A DNA stretch of 7,383 nt from Acidobacteria bacterium UBA6911. GTDB taxonomy: Bacteria > Acidobacteriota > UBA6911. Under the pieces are notes generated by a model. That model was not told the DNA's origin and made no database searches. It saw only the letters and a program-made list of their open reading frames with translations. The stretch spans positions 8,475 through 15,857 of the forward strand of contig DKBB01000311.1 of NCBI GenBank assembly GCA_002451015.1. Direction: 5' to 3'. Shown here in pieces: positions 5,354 to 7,383 of this stretch (positions within the stretch are counted from its first letter, which is position 1; each line of letters starts with the position of its first letter). The position numbers and the translations under genes are program-made.

Positions 5354-7180
5354 TTACTCGGCAGGAAGCTTGTCATACCAGTTCTTCTTCAGGAAAAACG
5401 ACGTCAGGGCGATCAGCGCAAGCGCTCCGGCCAAATAGCTCCATTGCATGAGCACGAAATAGAATGGAGCGATTACTAGACCCGTCTGCCAGATGGTTCC
5501 CACGACAACATTTACAGCATCGCGTTTGAAATCACGGTTCCCAATGAATTCCGGATTCTCCGCTTCCACAAGCCGCCGGACCGGGCCCCAGAAGCCCCAC
5601 GGTCTGACATTACTGTAGAATTTTTTTAACGTCTCCATATCGGTCGGCCTGGAGAGCAGTGTCCCCAGGAAGCAGCCGGTCAGGGAAAGAGCCAGCAGGT
5701 AGGGAAAGTAGTACAGTGCCAGTTTTCCGGGCCAGATCAGAGGAAACACCAGCGCCGGAGCAAGACCGGTCACCATCCCCCAGAAATACCCGTATCCGTT
5801 GAAACGCCACCAGTACCACTTCAGCACATTGGCGCCGACGTAGCTGCCGTAAAGACCCGACACGATCCACTGAAGCATGTTGTTGACGTTTTTGGCGAAA
5901 AACCCGAGAGTGATGCTGACAACGACCACCGCCCCACCGATGATGTAATTCATGCCGGCAGTTCTTTGTGGGGAAGCTTTCGGGTTGACATATTTCAGGT
6001 AAAGATCATTAACGATATAAGCCTGGGCTGCATTCAGGGTTCCTGAAAAAGTCCCAACAAAAGCCGCCGCCAGACCTGCCAGCAGCAGGCCGGTCCAGCC
6101 TACGGGAACGAATTCGTTGATGGCCGACGGAAGAATCTGCTCAAAGTCCAGCAGCCCTCCGGAAACCAGGTGCATCCGGTCGTAGAAAATCACTCCCAGC
6201 ACGACAAATCCGGCAATCATGAGGTATCGCGTCGGCATCAAAGCAATGTTCACGAAGAAACTCATCAACGACGCCTCCCTGGGAGACCGCGTCGCCAGGG
6301 TTTTCTGCATGTCGTAGTTGGGTGCCGGACCGGCCGAACTGCCCAGCACTCCCTTGAATATCATCAGCATGAACACGATGGTGAAAAGCGTGTACTGATC
6401 GCTCGTTATCTGCCGGTTCACCTCGTCGATGATCCCCTTCCAGTCTATGTCGAGAGTCCATCCGAACCAGGGGCTCATCCATCCATCGGGTACCTGCATC
6501 GGATTTTGCGTCAGCGCAATCATGGCGATGACCGCCACAACAATCGCGGATACGGTCATTATCGAGTACTGGAGAAGATCCGCCATCACGATGCTTTTCA
6601 TGCCGCCCAACACCGTATACAGAACAGCCGCCATGGTAAATACGATTCCGTACAGATGCGGAACATACTGGGCCGGAACATCGAATCCTACATAGGGATG
6701 TACCGCGCTCCATGGCAGGAAAATTTCGACGAATTTGCCCAGGCCGATGAAGCCGTAAGCCAGAAAACCGAGCGCGCCGATTATGGCGAAAACAACCACG
6801 ATTCCGTGCGACAACTGCCCTCCCCGCTCCTTGCCGAAGCGGGTTTCGATCCACTGCGCGCCCGTGGTGACATTGGATCGACGCAGCCAGGCAGCCAGAA
6901 AAACCATCTGGAATATCTGGTTAAAGGTAGGCCAGAGCCATGGCAGCCAGATGCTTTTCAACCCGTAAACAAAGCCGATGGTGACCAACCACATGGTCCC
7001 TGAAATGTCGTACATTCCGGAGGCATTGGAAATACCAAGAAAGTACCAGGGTAGTTCCTTGTCGCCCAGAAGGTAGGAGTTGAGGCTGCGTGCGGCCATC
7101 CGTCTCCGGATAAAGCCGAACAGCGTAACGGCCACCAGATACAAAACGACGATGCCCAGATCCAGACCTGTCAATTGCAT
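5354..7180 (-). CDS. Sodium/solute symporter (SSS family), probable mannobiose or mannooligosaccharide importer
   Basis: A 608-residue inner-membrane transporter with about 14-15 hydrophobic helices, of the SSS family (TC 2.A.21, LeuT fold) that couples Na+ entry to substrate uptake. Family marks are the first helix GLDLGIVVLYLVAVTLFGF (5-23), GISNASGMYDISGTMW in helix 2 (49-64), GGMKSIVMADLLQYS (192-206), and FSGTLNAAQAYIVNDLY (378-394), the region of the Na2 site in vSGLT, where hydroxyl residues T377 and S379 are present. A long loop (about 225-262) and an extra C-terminal part (about 511-608) with a polar segment and two further helices match the roughly 600-residue sugar-linked SSS subgroup. 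Substrate is inferred from the epimerase and phosphorylase genes downstream; a related symporter lies in the B. fragilis mannan cluster. ATG 7180 is preceded by AAGGA (7189-7193) at eight bases. It is first in the operon, with dyad elements in its upstream region. Confidence 0.93.
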   Translation of the reverse strand: MQLTGLDLGIVVLYLVAVTLFGFIRRRMAARSLNSYLLGDKELPWYFLGISNASGMYDISGTMWLVTIGFVYGLKSIWLPWLWPTFNQIFQMVFLAAWLRRSNVTTGAQWIETRFGKERGGQLSHGIVVVFAIIGALGFLAYGFIGLGKFVEIFLPWSAVHPYVGFDVPAQYVPHLYGIVFTMAAVLYTVLGGMKSIVMADLLQYSIMTVSAIVVAVIAMIALTQNPMQVPDGWMSPWFGWTLDIDWKGIIDEVNRQITSDQYTLFTIVFMLMIFKGVLGSSAGPAPNYDMQKTLATRSPREASLMSFFVNIALMPTRYLMIAGFVVLGVIFYDRMHLVSGGLLDFEQILPSAINEFVPVGWTGLLLAGLAAAFVGTFSGTLNAAQAYIVNDLYLKYVNPKASPQRTAGMNYIIGGAVVVVSITLGFFAKNVNNMLQWIVSGLYGSYVGANVLKWYWWRFNGYGYFWGMVTGLAPALVFPLIWPGKLALYYFPYLLALSLTGCFLGTLLSRPTDMETLKKFYSNVRPWGFWGPVRRLVEAENPEFIGNRDFKRDAVNVVVGTIWQTGLVIAPFYFVLMQWSYLAGALALIALTSFFLKKNWYDKLPAE

Positions 7181-7211
7181 ACGATATGTCCTTGGTTTGC
7201 GGACCTTAGCC

Positions 7212-7229
7212 CGTCAACCCGGTTCACAG
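7212..7229. promoter_or_regulatory. Promoter-proximal dyad element of the sugar operon
   Basis: AACC-C-GGTT (7216-7224) is a perfect 9-base dyad flanked by GTC and CAC. It shares the TCAAC...GGTT core with the larger dyad centred on 7251, and the two centres are 31 bp apart, about three DNA turns, which would place bound proteins on the same face. It lies in the leader between the predicted transcription start and the symporter ATG. It is short enough to be chance on its own. Confidence 0.3.
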
Positions 7230-7237
7230 GCGGCTCG

Positions 7238-7264
7238 TTCTCGATTCAACGGTTGTGACGAGAA
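7238..7264. promoter_or_regulatory. 27-bp compound palindrome, candidate operator of the sugar operon
   Basis: Outer arms TTCTCG (7238-7243) and CGAGAA (7259-7264) and inner arms CAAC (7247-7250) and GTTG (7252-7255) are all perfect and share one centre at base 7251, with three unpaired bases between inner and outer arms on each side. It overlaps the possible -10 box at 7261-7266, the same geometry as the operator of the TrmB gene, but the sequence differs, so a different regulator is likely. A LacI-type repressor would fit such a site by position; this is inference. Confidence 0.45.
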
Positions 7265-7266
7265 TA
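7261..7266 (-). promoter_or_regulatory. Possible -10 element of the sugar operon promoter
   Basis: On the - strand TATTCT matches four of six -10 bases and would start transcription near 7254, giving a leader of about 75 nt. No acceptable -35 box stands at 16-18 bp upstream (17-bp position reads AATCGC), so the promoter would need an activator, or this element is a coincidence. Confidence 0.25.
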
Positions 7267-7383
7267 CACAGTAAAAATAATTGGCGATTCTTCCATCCGT
7301 GTTACGGGTCGATGTTCTAATTCATCCGGTTATCCGCTGTTCAGGATTTACGAAGCTAGCACTTCCGGCGGATATTTACAACG

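Noticed and set aside
4772..5479. A long + strand open frame (235 codons) opposite the epimerase and the end of the symporter
   Set aside because: It spans two well-supported genes on the other strand and shows no motif or ribosome site.
6141..7003. Long open frames of 237 (-) and 277 (+) codons within the symporter region
   Set aside because: Their translations are rich in R, G and H with no hydrophobic segments, while the symporter frame gives clean membrane helices and SSS motifs.
7189..7217. TTGACG (7212-7217, - strand) as a -35 box close to the symporter
   Set aside because: The bases at 16-18 bp downstream fall on the AAGGA ribosome site and do not resemble a -10 box; transcription would start at or inside the coding start.
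1..7383. CRISPR arrays, tRNA genes, insertion sequences or a defence/anti-phage system
   Set aside because: No regularly spaced repeats, no cloverleaf-like sequences, no transposase or terminal repeats, and all major frames are explained by metabolic, transport or regulatory proteins.

Overview
The window looks like chromosomal DNA of a bacterium with medium GC content (roughly 50-55% by eye). The evidence is sigma-70-like -35/-10 boxes (the clearest is TTGACA-17-TAGACT at 1102-1130), Shine-Dalgarno sequences such as AAGGA and TAAGG, and polycistronic gene packing. This promoter and RBS style argues against Bacteroidota, although the best-known relatives of the sugar genes come from Bacteroides. 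I cannot place the organism more precisely. No tRNA, rRNA, IS element, prophage gene or CRISPR array was seen.

Layout, left to right. (1) 1-805: a single HAD-superfamily phosphatase, very like pseudouridine-5'-phosphatase (PUDP/HDHD1), behind a plausible promoter. (2) 806-1101: about 300 bases without a convincing gene. (3) 1102-2804: a two-gene + strand operon. It encodes a TrmB-family regulator and a branched-chain-type class IV aminotransferase (IlvE), overlapping by ATGA. Its promoter carries a 26-bp near-palindrome over the predicted transcription start, and the regulator's ATG lies only a few bases after that start, so the mRNA may be leaderless. (4) 2805-2850: a short convergent junction with overlapping AT-rich hairpins. 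(5) 2846-7180: a three-gene - strand operon, transcribed as sodium/solute symporter, cellobiose 2-epimerase, GH130 mannosylglucose phosphorylase. (6) 7181-7383: its upstream region, with two related dyad elements about 31 bp apart.

The - strand operon spells out the epimerase/phosphorylase route of beta-mannan use known from Bacteroides fragilis and Ruminococcus albus. Beta-1,4-mannobiose is imported, presumably by the SSS symporter. The AGE-fold epimerase turns the reducing-end mannose into glucose, giving 4-O-beta-mannosyl-glucose. The GH130 enzyme cleaves this with phosphate to mannose-1-phosphate plus glucose, saving one ATP per disaccharide. No mannanase or phosphomannomutase is present here, so the polymer-cutting step lies elsewhere or is done by other organisms.

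I found no clearly new enzyme system. The points most worth a second look are the promoter/operator/start-codon overlap of the TrmB gene, the coupling of a TrmB regulator to an aminotransferase, the paired dyads before the symporter, and a heptameric tandem repeat running through the epimerase stop codon.
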